Source: AC-32 sp963765785 (lineage in GTDB: Bacteria > Actinomycetota > Thermoleophilia > Gaiellales > Gaiellaceae). Taken from it: 64,000 bases of DNA. The notes under the pieces are model-generated. The model saw only the letters and a program-made list of their open reading frames with translations, had not been told where the DNA came from and ran no database searches. The translations under genes were made by a program, and so were the position numbers. Each line of letters opens with the position of its first letter. Positions within the stretch are counted from its first letter, which is position 1. Positions 35,993-45,108 of this stretch are shown in pieces. The stretch covers positions 29,916-93,915 of the forward strand of contig CAVXXW010000002.1 of the NCBI GenBank assembly GCA_963765785.1, given 5' to 3'.

Positions 35993-37399
35993 TTATCGCG
36001 TGCCGACGGACATGCCCAGCAGGCGCGGCAGCGACGCGCCGACGCGCGCCGGCAGCGAGCCTTTCCGCCCCTCCTCCTCGGCCGCCTCACACGCCATGAT
36101 CGACGCGCGGACTAGGCCGCCGCCAATTCGGCGGAACGGCTCGGGTGGGAGCTTCGGCACCCGGCGCGTGACGAGCGGCAGGCGCGTCAACTCGTCGTCG
36201 ACGCCGAGCACGAGCCGCGACAGGATCTGCCCGCCGAGCCAGCTAGGGCCGACGCCGTGGCCGGAGTAGCCGGCGCCGTAGTGGATCCGCGTCCGCGGCA
36301 CGGTCCCGAAGAACGGCAGGTGGTCGGCCGAGACGTCGATTGGCCCACCCCACGCGTGCGTGACCTTCGCCTCCGCGAGACCCGGCAGCAGCCGCCGCAA
36401 GCCGCGCTCGGCGCGCTCGACCGTCGGGCGGTCGGTCCAGAAGCGGTCGTCGATCTTGCCGCCGAGCCCGATCGGGCCGGAGCCGCTGCCCATCAGGACG
36501 CGGCCGTCGTTCGTCGTGCGGAAGTAGTGCAGGAACATCCGGCCGTCGAACACCGCCTCGCCCCCGGTCCAACCGATCTGCTCGAGCAGCTCGGGCACCG
36601 GCTCGGTCAGGACGACGTAGCTGCCGAAGACTGTCAGCCGGCGGCGAAGCGGCCTCCACCCGGCGGCAGCCGCGTTCACGGCGACGACCACGTTCTCCGC
36701 GCGCACGCGCCCGCGCGAGGTGGCGACCACGCCGTCGTCGATCCGCGTCACGTGGGTCTGCTCGTAGAGCCGAACCCGCTCGAGCGCCGCCTTCCGCAGA
36801 CCGACTGCGAGACGAGCCGGCTGCACCGTCGCGCCGTCGCGCAGGAAGACGCCCTTGCGGAAGACCGGCGAGCGGATGCGCTTCGCGAGCTCGTCCCTGG
36901 AGAGCGGCACCGCCTCCTCGGGCACCCCGAGCTCCCGGGCGGCCTCGACCTCCTCGTCGGCGGCGCTGTCCTGGGCCGGCGCCGCCGAGACGCGCACCAT
37001 CCCGCTCTCGCGCAGCCATGCGTCCACGCCCTCGCGCTCGCAGAACGCGCGCACACCGGGCACGATCGCCTCGCCCGCGGTGGCCACTGCCCGCGCGCCG
37101 TCGTCGCCGAAGCGCTCGCGCAGCCGCGGCAGGTGGCTCCAGTAGCCGTGGACGAAGCCGCCGTTGCGTCCACTCGGACCGTGCCCGCAGATCCCCTCCT
37201 CGAGCACGACGACATCGAGCGACGGGTCCTGCTCGGCCAGCGCGTGCGCCGTCCACAACCCGGTGAACCCACCGCCGACGATCACCACGTCGGCCTCGGT
37301 GTCGCCCGGAAGCGGCGGCGCCGGCTCGACCGGGCCGGCCTCCTCGAGCCACCAGACGCGACCGATTTCTATCGACGTTGACGACTGACTCACGCGCAT
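35993..37399 (-). CDS. FAD-dependent amine oxidase (PuuB/DAO-like)
   Basis: A 468-residue flavoenzyme. The dinucleotide-binding motif is ADVVIVGGGFTGLWTAHALA (about residues 36-55), followed by VVVLEEGICGHGPSGRNGGF, the signature of gamma-glutamylputrescine oxidase-like DAO proteins. The C-terminal half carries LHYFRTTNDGRVLMGSG, HAWGGPIDVSADHLPFFGTV and HYGAGYSGHGVGPSWLGGQI. Such enzymes oxidise a primary amine to an aldehyde with release of ammonia and H2O2. It lies beyond a strong hairpin (37418-37444) after the aminotransferase, at the end of the polyamine block, consistent with putrescine-type substrates. Confidence 0.8.
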   Translation of the reverse strand: MRVSQSSTSIEIGRVWWLEEAGPVEPAPPLPGDTEADVVIVGGGFTGLWTAHALAEQDPSLDVVVLEEGICGHGPSGRNGGFVHGYWSHLPRLRERFGDDGARAVATAGEAIVPGVRAFCEREGVDAWLRESGMVRVSAAPAQDSAADEEVEAARELGVPEEAVPLSRDELAKRIRSPVFRKGVFLRDGATVQPARLAVGLRKAALERVRLYEQTHVTRIDDGVVATSRGRVRAENVVVAVNAAAAGWRPLRRRLTVFGSYVVLTEPVPELLEQIGWTGGEAVFDGRMFLHYFRTTNDGRVLMGSGSGPIGLGGKIDDRFWTDRPTVERAERGLRRLLPGLAEAKVTHAWGGPIDVSADHLPFFGTVPRTRIHYGAGYSGHGVGPSWLGGQILSRLVLGVDDELTRLPLVTRRVPKLPPEPFRRIGGGLVRASIMACEAAEEEGRKGSLPARVGASLPRLLGMSVGTR

Positions 37400-37417
37400 C
37401 GACCGGTCGGTTCAGAC

Positions 37418-37444
37418 GGACGCACGGGCAAAGCCCGCGCGTCC
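37418..37444 (-). terminator. Strong hairpin between aminotransferase and oxidase genes
   Basis: GGACGCACGGGC-AAA-GCCCGCGCGTCC folds into a 12-position stem with one A-C mismatch and a three-base loop. It lacks a clear T run, as is common in high-GC actinobacteria. It lies 26 bases after the aminotransferase stop and 19 bases before the oxidase start, so it probably ends or attenuates the upstream operon. Confidence 0.5.
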
Positions 37445-37469
37445 TGTCGCCGGCATCGCAGGCGACGCC

Positions 37470-38942
37470 TCAGAGCCGCTGCCAGGCCTCCGTCAGGACC
37501 TCGCCGAGGATCCCGACGAGCTCGTCGAACTCCGCCTTGCCCGCGATCAGCGGCGGCGAGATCTGGATCACTGGGTCACCGCGGTCGTCCGCGCGGCAGA
37601 TCAGGCCCGCCTCGAACATCCGCGGGGTCAGGAACCCGCCCAGGAGCCGCTCGCACTCCTCGTCCGTGAACGTCTCGCGCGTCTCCTTGTTCTTGACGAG
37701 CTCGAGTGCATAGAAGAAGCCCGTCCCGCGCAGGTCGCCGACGATCGGCAGCTCGAGCAGCTGCGCCAGCTGTGCGCGAACCGAGTCCTGGTCGTCGTGG
37801 ACATGCTCGACGATCTTCTCGCGGCGCATGATCTCGAGGTTCTTGAGCGCGATCGCCGCCTGCACCGGGTGCCCGCCGAAGGTGATCCCGTGCGAGTACA
37901 TCCGCTGGCCCTCGAGGAACGGCTCCATCACCTTGTCGCTCGCGATCACTGCGCCGATCGACGCGTAGGCCGACGAGAGGCCCTTCGCGCAGGTGACGAG
38001 GTCGGGCCTAATGTCGTAGCGCTCGGAGCCGAACCACGTGCCGAGCCGGCCGAAACCGGTGATCACCTCGTCGGCGCAGAGCAGGATCTCGTACTCGTCG
38101 CAGATCGCACGCACGCCCGCCCAGTAGCCCTCGGGCGGGGTGAACGCGCCGCCGGCGTTCTGGACCGGCTCCATGATCACCATCGCCACCGTGTCGGGGC
38201 CGGTGGCCTCGATCGTCTGGCGCAGCTCGTCGAGCAGGAACCGCGTGAAGTCGGCCTCGGTCTCTTCGGGCGGGCGGTGGTAGCGGTTGGTGTTGCGGAC
38301 GTGCAGCGCCTCCGGCACGAGGGGCTCGAACGGCGCGCGCAGGGCCGGGATGCCGTTGATCGAGAGCGCGCCCATCGTCGTGCCGTGGTAGGCGACGTGG
38401 CGGGAGATCGCCTTCCAGCGGCGCTCGCCGGCCAGCCGGGCGGCCTGCTCGGCGTCGAAGTCGTGACCCGGCGCATGGGGATGTGAGGGGACCGATGCAG
38501 CGACCGCGCGGTGCTGCCCGCGGGCCGAGTAGTACTGGCGCGCGAGCTTCCACGCAGCCTCGACCGCCTCGGAGCCGCCGGAGACGAAGAAGACGCGGTT
38601 CAGGTCTCCCGGCGCGAGGCTCGCCACCTCGGCCGCGAGCTCGATCGCGCGCGGGTGCGCGTACGACCAGTTCGTGTAGAACGGCAGCTCGCGCATCTGG
38701 GCCGCAGCGGCCTCGCCGATCTCGTCGCCGTACGAGTAACCGATCTGCACCGCGAACAGCCCGGCGAGCGCGTCGAGGTAGCGCTTGCCGTTTGCGTCCT
38801 CGAGGTAGCAGCCCTCACCGCGGACGATGATCGGCACCTCGCCGTCCCGGTAGGCGCCCATGCGGGTGAAGTGCAGCCAGAGGTGGTCGCGCGCGGCCTG
38901 CTGGAGCTGCTCGGGCGAAAGGCCGGGAGAGACGGTGGTCAT
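37470..38942 (-). CDS. Class III aminotransferase (putrescine/omega-amino acid type)
   Basis: A 490-residue PLP enzyme. ATG 38942 overlaps the permease stop (ATGA). Family motifs include GVRAICDEYEILLCADEVIT (the Asp that holds the pyridine N), LVTCAKGLSSAYASIGAVIA with the Schiff-base lysine in AKG, and MYSHGITFGGHPVQAAIALK. The best family match is with actinobacterial omega-aminotransferases acting on putrescine or beta-alanine-type amines with pyruvate or oxoglutarate. A segment of about 28 residues (RAVAASVPSHPHAPGHDFDA and following, coordinates about 38425-38515) between YYSARG and RRWKAISRHVAYHG is longer than usual. Cotranscription with the transporter suggests imported polyamines as substrate. 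Confidence 0.8.
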   Translation of the reverse strand: MTTVSPGLSPEQLQQAARDHLWLHFTRMGAYRDGEVPIIVRGEGCYLEDANGKRYLDALAGLFAVQIGYSYGDEIGEAAAAQMRELPFYTNWSYAHPRAIELAAEVASLAPGDLNRVFFVSGGSEAVEAAWKLARQYYSARGQHRAVAASVPSHPHAPGHDFDAEQAARLAGERRWKAISRHVAYHGTTMGALSINGIPALRAPFEPLVPEALHVRNTNRYHRPPEETEADFTRFLLDELRQTIEATGPDTVAMVIMEPVQNAGGAFTPPEGYWAGVRAICDEYEILLCADEVITGFGRLGTWFGSERYDIRPDLVTCAKGLSSAYASIGAVIASDKVMEPFLEGQRMYSHGITFGGHPVQAAIALKNLEIMRREKIVEHVHDDQDSVRAQLAQLLELPIVGDLRGTGFFYALELVKNKETRETFTDEECERLLGGFLTPRMFEAGLICRADDRGDPVIQISPPLIAGKAEFDELVGILGEVLTEAWQRL

Positions 38943-39793
38943 TCCCCTTCTTTCGCTTTCGAGCGGCGCATCTGGACGGCGATGTTTACGAGCATCGCGG
39001 CGAGCGCGATGACGAAGATGGCCGTCCCAATCACGTTCACCTGCGGCGGGGCGCCGATCCTGGCCGCGCCCCAGACGAAGAGCGGGAACGTCACGCTCGA
39101 GCCGGAGTTGAAGTACGTGACGACGAAGTCGTCGATCGAGATCGCGAAGCAGAGCAGCAGCGCCGCCAGGATCGCCGGCGCGATCAGCGGCAGCGTCACC
39201 TTGCGGAAGGTCGCCCACTCGTTCGCGCCGAGGTCCATCGCCGCCTCCTCCAGGTGACGGTCGAAGCCGACGAGGCGCGCCTTCACGGTCACGACCGCGA
39301 AGCTGATGCAGAACATGATGTGGGCGATCAGGATCGTCTGGAAGCCGAACGTGACCGTGCTGATGTGCAGGAACAGGGTCAGCAGCGAGGCGCCGAGGAC
39401 GATCTCCGGGGTCGAGAGCGGCAGGAAGATGAGGATGTTGGTCGACGCCCGCCCGCGGAAGCTGTACCGCACCAGTGCGAGCGCGATCAGCGTCCCTAGC
39501 GCAGTGGCGATCAGGCTGGCGATCAGCGCGATCTCGAGCGACAGGGTGACCGCGCTCTGGATCCCCGGGACGCCGTTCCAGTAGCGCCAGTTGTTCCAGG
39601 TGAAGCTGTTCCAGGTGTAGTTGAACTTGCCGGGCGGATTGTTGAACGAGAAGACGATCACGATCGCGATCGGCAGCAGTAGGTAGGCGAAGAAGAGGAT
39701 CGAATAGGCGGTGAGAACGTTGCGCTTGACGAACGCCCACACGACGGCGAGCGGGTTGCGGCGCTCCCGGTGCTCGACGGCGATCGAGGTCAT
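38939..39793 (-). CDS. Polyamine ABC transporter permease, PotC-like (system 1)
   Basis: A 284-residue inner-membrane permease with about six helices. After a basic start the first helix is AYSILFFAYLLLPIAIVIVF, followed by SFNNPPGKFNYTWNSFT, a sequence shared by PotC-type permeases. The binding-protein-dependent transport (EAA) loop reads EEAAMDLGANEWATFRKVTL. It pairs with the permease at 39790-40656 and the ATPase at 41845-42948. The start overlaps the preceding stop (39790-39793), and its stop overlaps the aminotransferase start. Confidence 0.85.
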   Translation of the reverse strand: MTSIAVEHRERRNPLAVVWAFVKRNVLTAYSILFFAYLLLPIAIVIVFSFNNPPGKFNYTWNSFTWNNWRYWNGVPGIQSAVTLSLEIALIASLIATALGTLIALALVRYSFRGRASTNILIFLPLSTPEIVLGASLLTLFLHISTVTFGFQTILIAHIMFCISFAVVTVKARLVGFDRHLEEAAMDLGANEWATFRKVTLPLIAPAILAALLLCFAISIDDFVVTYFNSGSSVTFPLFVWGAARIGAPPQVNVIGTAIFVIALAAMLVNIAVQMRRSKAKEGE

Positions 39794-40656
39794 GCGGCCG
39801 TCCCCGTCAGCTGCTCGGTGCCGACCAGCCGCGCGTAGAGGAAGACGAACACCAGAATCCCCGCCATCAGGATGAACGACATCGCCGCGGCGGCCGGGTA
39901 GTCGGTCAGCTCGAGAAACTTCGACTGGATCACGTTGCCGATCATGTGGTTCTGCGGCGAGCCGAGCAGCTGCGCGTTGATGAAGTCACCCGCGGCCGGG
40001 ATGAACGTGAGCAGCGTGCCGGCGACGACGCCGGGCAGCGAGAGCGGGAACGTCACGCGCCAGAACGCGTGCCACTTGCTCGCGTACAGATCCTCGGCCG
40101 CCTCGATCATCCGCGCGTCGATCTGCTCCAGCGAGACGTAGAGCGGCAGGGCCATGAACGGCAGGAAGTTGTAGGTGATGCCGGCCACGACCGCCGTCCC
40201 GGTGGCCAGCAGCCGGCCGTTCGAGCCGAGGATGTGCAGCGTCTGCAACGTCCGCACGACGAAGCCGTGGTCGGAGAGGATCGTCTCCCAGGCGAGCGTG
40301 CGGATCAGGTACGTGACGAAGAACGGCGCCACGATGAAGAGCAGCAGCAGGTTCTTCCAGCGGCCGCCGCGGAACGCGATCCAGTACGCGACCGGATAAC
40401 TGAACACGAGCGCGAGGAACGTCGCGATGCCTGCGTATTCGATCGAGCGGACGAACTGGTCGCGGTAGTCGTGGATCGCGTTCCAGTAGTTGCTCCACTG
40501 CCAGGTGAAGGCGTAGCCGAAGTCGATGTTCCCCGACTGCAGCGACTGGTAGCCGAGGAAGCCGAGCGGAACGACGAAGAACACCGCCAGGAACAGGACC
40601 CCGGGCAGGAGCAGCAGGTACGGGGTCGCGTTCTGGTGGCGGTGGAAGACGTTCAC
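39790..40656 (-). CDS. Polyamine ABC transporter permease, PotB-like (system 1)
   Basis: A 288-residue permease, GTG 40656. Helices include YLLLLPGVLFLAVFFVVPLG and FIVAPFFVTYLIRTLAWETI, and the EAA loop is IEAAEDLYASKWHAFWRVTF. PotB-type partners of PotC show the same RTLAWETIL motif in the fourth membrane region. It begins 10 bases after the binding-protein stop and ends overlapping the PotC-like start, so all four transporter genes are one unit. Confidence 0.85.
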   Translation of the reverse strand: MNVFHRHQNATPYLLLLPGVLFLAVFFVVPLGFLGYQSLQSGNIDFGYAFTWQWSNYWNAIHDYRDQFVRSIEYAGIATFLALVFSYPVAYWIAFRGGRWKNLLLLFIVAPFFVTYLIRTLAWETILSDHGFVVRTLQTLHILGSNGRLLATGTAVVAGITYNFLPFMALPLYVSLEQIDARMIEAAEDLYASKWHAFWRVTFPLSLPGVVAGTLLTFIPAAGDFINAQLLGSPQNHMIGNVIQSKFLELTDYPAAAAMSFILMAGILVFVFLYARLVGTEQLTGTAA

Positions 40657-40666
40657 GCGGCGGCCG

Positions 40667-41848
40667 TCACCCCGAGATCAGGTTCTGCCACTGCGTCAGG
40701 TACTTCTCGTTGTTGAGCGCCGCGCTGTCGAAGATCTTGACCTTCGAGAGCGTCTCCGCGCTCGGGAAGATCAGCGGATTGTTGGCGATCGCCGGGTTGA
40801 ACTTCAGCGCCCACGCCTTCGCCCCGATCACGGGCGGGATGTAGTAGATGCCGGTGATGTTCCGCTTCGGGTCGCCGGCCTCCATCAGGCCCTGCACCTT
40901 CGGGTCGTACACGTAGTTCATGTAGACAGACGCCGTGTAGACGTTGCCGCCCTGCGGGATCAGCATGTTGTCCGTCCAGAGGGCGCCGCCCTGCGTCGGG
41001 ACGTTCCAGTGGATGTGCTTGTTGCCGATCTGCGCGATGTCGCCCGACCACGACATCGCGGCCGCGAGGTCGCCCCTCGCGAGCGGCGGGGCGTAGTCGT
41101 TGCCGGTGAACTGCCGGATCTGCTTGTTGTCGACGGCCTTCTTGATCCGGTTGAAGGCGGCGTTCCACGACTTGTCCGTCACCTTCGTCGGGTCGTCGCC
41201 GTTCGCGAGCATGACGATCGTCATCGCGTCGCCCATCGAGTTGAGGACGGTGATCTTGCCCTTGAGCTTCGGGTTCTCGAGCAGGTCGGTGACGTTCAGG
41301 ACCGGGTCGGTGAGCGTGTCGTTGTAGGCGATGCCCGTCATGCCCGACTGCCACGGGAGCGTGTAGTCGCGGTTCGGGTCGAAGTTCGGGTGCCGCTGCA
41401 CGGCGGTGAGGTTCTTGATGTTCGGGATCGCGGACTTGTCGAGCTTCTCCGCCCAGCCCTTCCTCAGCATCAGCCCGAGGTACCGGTCGTTGTCGGTGAG
41501 GACGATGATGTCGCGGTGGATCGACTGGCCGCGCGAGAGCGGGCCCTGGATCTTCCCGAAGAACGAGGCGTTGTCGTTGATGTCCTCGACGTAGTTGACG
41601 TCGACGCTTGTCTTCTTCTTGAAGGCGTCGAGCGACGGGTGCGACTTCGTCTTGTTGTTGACGTCGATGTAGAGCGTCCAGTTCGAGAAGTTCAGATTCT
41701 TTGCCAGCTTCTGCTCGACGGACGTCGAACCGCCTGACGCCTTCGAGCCACTACTGCCGCAAGCGGCGAGGATGCCCGGGAACGTGATCGCGGCCCCTCC
41801 AACTGCTGCTCGCTCGAGCAGCTGCCGCCTGGTGAGCTGGTCGGTCAT
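40667..41848 (-). CDS. Polyamine-binding lipoprotein, PotD-like (system 1)
   Basis: A 393-residue extracellular binding protein. ATG 41848 follows GATGGAGGGAGCC and overlaps the ATPase stop (ATGA). The N-terminus has a twin-arginine-like TRRQLLERAAVGGAAITFPG and a lipobox LAACG (FPGILAACGSSGSK). The body has NFSNWTLYIDVNNKTK, VNYVEDINDNASFFGKIQGP and the C-terminal YYIPPVIGAKAWALKFNPAI, as in PotD/PotF-type spermidine/putrescine receptors. It delivers the ligand to the PotB-PotC-like permeases; the exact polyamine cannot be told. Confidence 0.85.
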   Translation of the reverse strand: MTDQLTRRQLLERAAVGGAAITFPGILAACGSSGSKASGGSTSVEQKLAKNLNFSNWTLYIDVNNKTKSHPSLDAFKKKTSVDVNYVEDINDNASFFGKIQGPLSRGQSIHRDIIVLTDNDRYLGLMLRKGWAEKLDKSAIPNIKNLTAVQRHPNFDPNRDYTLPWQSGMTGIAYNDTLTDPVLNVTDLLENPKLKGKITVLNSMGDAMTIVMLANGDDPTKVTDKSWNAAFNRIKKAVDNKQIRQFTGNDYAPPLARGDLAAAMSWSGDIAQIGNKHIHWNVPTQGGALWTDNMLIPQGGNVYTASVYMNYVYDPKVQGLMEAGDPKRNITGIYYIPPVIGAKAWALKFNPAIANNPLIFPSAETLSKVKIFDSAALNNEKYLTQWQNLISG

Positions 41849-42948
41849 GCTTCGGCTCCCTCCATCGAGTCGACGACGAACGTGGAGTCGGGGCTCCACG
41901 AGATATCGCTCGGCGCCGCGTCCGGGGCGCCGGGCTCGCTGTTCTGGACGTACACGCTGACGTTGCCGGCGCGGGTCTCGAGCACGTACTGCGTCGCGAC
42001 GCCGACGTAGGCGGTCTCGAGCAGCCGGCCGGTCAGGCGGTTGGCCTCGCCGTGGCCGAGGCGGATCTTCTCGGGGCGGACGCCGACGGCGAGGCGGCCG
42101 GTCTGGCCGTTGAGCGTGCCTGGCGCGAGCTGCACCTCGGTGCCGTCGTCGAGCTTCACCGACTGGGGCCCGGAGACGGTCCCCGGCAGCAGGTTCGAGA
42201 TGCCGAGGAAGCTCGCGACGAACGCCGTCTGCGGCCGCTCGTAGAGCTCGGACGGTGCGCCGAGCTGCTCGATCTTGCCGGCGTTCATGATCGCGATCCC
42301 GTCCGCCATCGTCATCGCCTCTTCCTGGTCATGCGTGACGTGGATGAACGTGATCCCGACGTCGTGCTGGATCGCCTTGAGCTCGAGTTGCATCTGCTTG
42401 CGGAGCTTCAGGTCGAGGGCGCCGAGCGGCTCGTCGAGGAGCAGCACGCGCGGCTTGTTGACGAGCGCCCGCGCGAGCGCGACGCGCTGCTGCTGGCCGC
42501 CGGACAGCTGCCGCGGCTTGCGCCGGTCGAGACCCTTGAGGCCGACGAGGTCGAGGATGTCGAGCACCCGCCCGCGCACGTCGCTCTTGCGCACGCCGCG
42601 CCGGCGGAGTCCGAACGCGACGTTCTCGAAGATGGTCAGGTGCGGGAAGAGCGCGTACGACTGGAACACGGTGTTGACGTCGCGCTTGTACGGCGGCTTG
42701 CCGCTGACCGGCTCGTCGCCGAGGTAGATCGCGCCCTCGGTCGGCTGCTCGAAACCGCCGATCATCCGGAGCGTCGTCGTCTTGCCGCAACCCGACGGGC
42801 CCAGCAGGGCGAAGAAGCTGCCGCGCTGGATCTCGAGCGAGAGGTCGTCGACCGCCTTGACGTCGTCGAACTCCTTGGTGACGTGCTCGAGCCTGACGTC
42901 CGAGGTCGCCGGCGACGCCGGTGCTTCGGGCTTCTCGGTGACCGTCAT
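41845..42948 (-). CDS. Polyamine ABC transporter ATPase, PotA-like (system 1)
   Basis: A 367-residue ATPase. Walker A is LLGPSGCGKTTTLRM, the Q-loop FQSYALFPH, the signature LSGGQQQRVALARAL, Walker B VLLLDEPLGALD and the switch histidine HVTHDQEEAM. The C-terminal TOBE-like part has RLAVGVRPEKIRLGHGEANR and TAYVGVATQYVLE. This is the PotA/FbpC class of importers. ATG 42948 overlaps the stop of the Lrp-like gene, so regulator and transporter are translationally coupled. Confidence 0.88.
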   Translation of the reverse strand: MTVTEKPEAPASPATSDVRLEHVTKEFDDVKAVDDLSLEIQRGSFFALLGPSGCGKTTTLRMIGGFEQPTEGAIYLGDEPVSGKPPYKRDVNTVFQSYALFPHLTIFENVAFGLRRRGVRKSDVRGRVLDILDLVGLKGLDRRKPRQLSGGQQQRVALARALVNKPRVLLLDEPLGALDLKLRKQMQLELKAIQHDVGITFIHVTHDQEEAMTMADGIAIMNAGKIEQLGAPSELYERPQTAFVASFLGISNLLPGTVSGPQSVKLDDGTEVQLAPGTLNGQTGRLAVGVRPEKIRLGHGEANRLTGRLLETAYVGVATQYVLETRAGNVSVYVQNSEPGAPDAAPSDISWSPDSTFVVDSMEGAEA

Positions 42949-43508
42949 CAGTGCAGGTCGCCCCGGGCGCCGTTGCCGGCGTACGCGCCCCAGTCGTAGA
43001 GCTGCTTGTAGAGCTCCAGATAGAGGAAGCTCTCGGTCGAGAGGACCCCGTCGAGCCCGCGGATCCGGCTCGTCACCTCGAGCAGCTCCCTCCGGTCGGC
43101 GCAGACGAGCTCGACGAGGATGTCGAACTGCCCGGCGGTGATGACGACGTAGCCCGCCTCGTCCCACTCGGCGATCGCCTCGGCGACGGGCTCTGGCGCG
43201 CCGCTCGTGCGGATGCCGACCATCGCCTGCGCCTCGAAGCCGAGGCCGAGCGGGTTCGTCACGCCGGTGACCTGGAGGATGTTGTCCTGGCAGAGCCGCT
43301 GGTAGCGCGCGCGGATGGTCGCCTCGGAGACACCCACGTCGGCGGCGATTCGCCGAAATGCCTCGCGACCGTTCTGCTGGAGCGCCTCGATCAGCGCCTG
43401 GTCGACGGCGTCGAGGCTGCGAGGAACGCTGACCGCCCCGCGTCGCAATTGCTGGTCACCGGTTCGCAATGCGAGGCGTATGTACCAGTTTCGTGCGCAT
43501 ACCGTCAA
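42948..43508 (-). CDS. Lrp/AsnC family transcriptional regulator
   Basis: The conserved part begins LDAVDQALIEALQQNGREAF, then the HTH IAADVGVSEATIRARYQRLC. An effector-binding RAM domain follows (QAMVGIRTSGAPEPVAEAIA, GYVVITAGQFDILVELVCAD, TESFLYLELYKQLYDWG). The start is uncertain: TTG 43508 is the most upstream, with in-frame TTGs at 43469 and 43448 nearer the first helix. Lrp-type proteins bind amino acids or related ligands; as first gene of the transporter-aminotransferase unit it probably senses a polyamine-derived product and controls the block. Confidence 0.8.
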   Translation of the reverse strand: MTVCARNWYIRLALRTGDQQLRRGAVSVPRSLDAVDQALIEALQQNGREAFRRIAADVGVSEATIRARYQRLCQDNILQVTGVTNPLGLGFEAQAMVGIRTSGAPEPVAEAIAEWDEAGYVVITAGQFDILVELVCADRRELLEVTSRIRGLDGVLSTESFLYLELYKQLYDWGAYAGNGARGDLH

Positions 43509-43578
43509 CTAGGAGCCGTTCACAACGACGCTGCGAAGCGGTCTGAGGGAGATACTGCGCGATGCTCAAGTCCAGAGC

Positions 43579-43611
43579 GGCCCTGGCCGGGGACTGTCAC
43601 CGGCCAGGGCC
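43579..43611 (-). terminator. Perfect 12-bp hairpin after the aldehyde dehydrogenase gene
   Basis: GGCCCTGGCCGG and CCGGCCAGGGCC pair perfectly around a nine-base loop. The structure lies 22 bases after the dehydrogenase stop and 70 bases before the Lrp-like start. It should separate the upstream operon (45109-49112 plus the dehydrogenase) from the Lrp-led operon. No T tract is present. Confidence 0.6.
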
Positions 43612-43633
43612 GAAATCGACGGGTGCGCGCCGC

Positions 43634-45070
43634 TCAGTCGATCTTCGCCATGACGTGCTTGATCTGCGTATAGTCCTCGAGCGAGTAGGCGCTGAGGTCC
43701 TTGCCGTAGCCCGACTGCTTGAAGCCGCCGTGCGGCATCTCGGAGACGAGCGGGATGTGGTCGTTGATCCAGACCGTCCCGAACTGGAGCTTCCGCGCGG
43801 CATTCAGGGCGCGGCCCACGTCGCGCGTCCAGACCGAGGCGGCGAGGCCGTAGTTGACGTCGTTCGCCCACGCGATCGCCTGGTCGTCGTCGGCGAACCG
43901 CTGCACCGTCACGACCGGCCCGAAGACCTCGCGCTGGACGATCTCGTCCTCCTGGCCGACCTCGGCCACGACCGTCGGCTTGACGAAGAAGCCGCGGTCG
44001 CCGTTCGTGCCGCCGCCGGTGAGCACCTTCGCGCCCTTGGCGCGGTCGATGAAGCCGAGCACGCGCTCCTGCTGGTCCTTCGAGATGACCGGGCCCATCT
44101 CGATCTCGTCGCCCTCGGCCGGGTCGCCGACGTGCAGGCCCTCGACGAGCGGCACGAGCTCGTCGAGCAGCTTGTCGTAGACCTTCGGCCCGGCGACCAC
44201 GCGCGAGGCGGCGGTGCAATCCTGGCCGGAGTTCCAGTAGCCCGCGATCTTGATCCCCTCGGCCACGGCGGCGGGGTCGGCGTCGTCGAACACGATCACC
44301 GGCGCCTTGCCGCCGAGCTCGAGGTGCACGCGCTTGAGCGTCTCGGCCGCGGTGCGCGCGATCTCCTTCCCGGTCGCGACGTCGCCGGTCAGCGAGACCA
44401 GGCGCACGTCCGGATGCTTGACGATTCCCTCGCCCACGGGCACGCCGTCGCCGGTGATCACGTTGAAGACGCCCGGCGGGAGCACCTCAGCCGCGAGCTC
44501 CGCGAAGCGCAGCGTGCTGAGCGGCGTCTGCTCCGACGGCTTCAGCACCTGCACGTTGCCGGCAGCGAGGGCCGGCGCGAACTTCCAGACCGCCATCATC
44601 AGCGGGTAGTTCCACGGCGCGATCCCGCCGACGATCCCGATCGGCTCGCGGCGAAGCATCGACGTGTAGCCGCGCATGTACTCGCCCGACGCCTTGCCGT
44701 CGAGCAGGCGCGCCGCGCCCGCGAAAAAGCGGATGTTGTCGGCCGAGACCGGCATCTCGTCGCGCGCGTACGAAAGCGGCTTGCCGACGTTGCGGGACTC
44801 GATCTCCGCCAGCTCCTCGGCGTTGTCGTCGATCACCGCGGCGAGCTTCAGCAGCGCCTCCTGGCGCTCGCCCGGCGTCGTCTCGAGCCACTCGGGCAGC
44901 GCCTTCTTCGCCGCCTCGACGGCGCGGTCGACGTCGGCCTGCGTCCCGCTCGGGACCTCGGCGATGACCTCGGCGGTCGCGGGGTTCAGCACCTCCATCG
45001 TGCCGCCCTCGATCGCCTCGACCCACTCGCCTCCGACGAAGTTCTTGTGCTGAGAAACCGTCACGCTCAT
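43634..45070 (-). CDS. Aldehyde dehydrogenase, gamma-aminobutyraldehyde type
   Basis: A 478-residue NAD-dependent aldehyde dehydrogenase starting ATG 45070. Key regions are IAPWNYPLMMAVWKFAPALA, SLTGDVATGKEIA, LELGGKAPVIVFDDADP (Glu about 250) and GYWNSGQDCTAASRV with the catalytic cysteine (about 284). The WNSGQDCTA context and HIPLVSEMPHGGFKQSGYGK near the end match aminobutyraldehyde and betaine-aldehyde dehydrogenases. It would oxidise the aminoaldehyde made by the aminotransferase or the FAD oxidase to GABA or a similar acid. It lies 38 bases after the second transporter's PotC-like gene. Confidence 0.85.
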   Translation of the reverse strand: MSVTVSQHKNFVGGEWVEAIEGGTMEVLNPATAEVIAEVPSGTQADVDRAVEAAKKALPEWLETTPGERQEALLKLAAVIDDNAEELAEIESRNVGKPLSYARDEMPVSADNIRFFAGAARLLDGKASGEYMRGYTSMLRREPIGIVGGIAPWNYPLMMAVWKFAPALAAGNVQVLKPSEQTPLSTLRFAELAAEVLPPGVFNVITGDGVPVGEGIVKHPDVRLVSLTGDVATGKEIARTAAETLKRVHLELGGKAPVIVFDDADPAAVAEGIKIAGYWNSGQDCTAASRVVAGPKVYDKLLDELVPLVEGLHVGDPAEGDEIEMGPVISKDQQERVLGFIDRAKGAKVLTGGGTNGDRGFFVKPTVVAEVGQEDEIVQREVFGPVVTVQRFADDDQAIAWANDVNYGLAASVWTRDVGRALNAARKLQFGTVWINDHIPLVSEMPHGGFKQSGYGKDLSAYSLEDYTQIKHVMAKID

Positions 45071-45108
45071 GACGAACCCTCCCGGTCGAATCGGAGCTGA
45101 GCCTACAA

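Noticed and set aside
43562..45100. 512-codon plus-strand ORF
   Set aside because: Antisense to the aldehyde dehydrogenase, whose motifs are complete; low-complexity composition shows it is a shadow.
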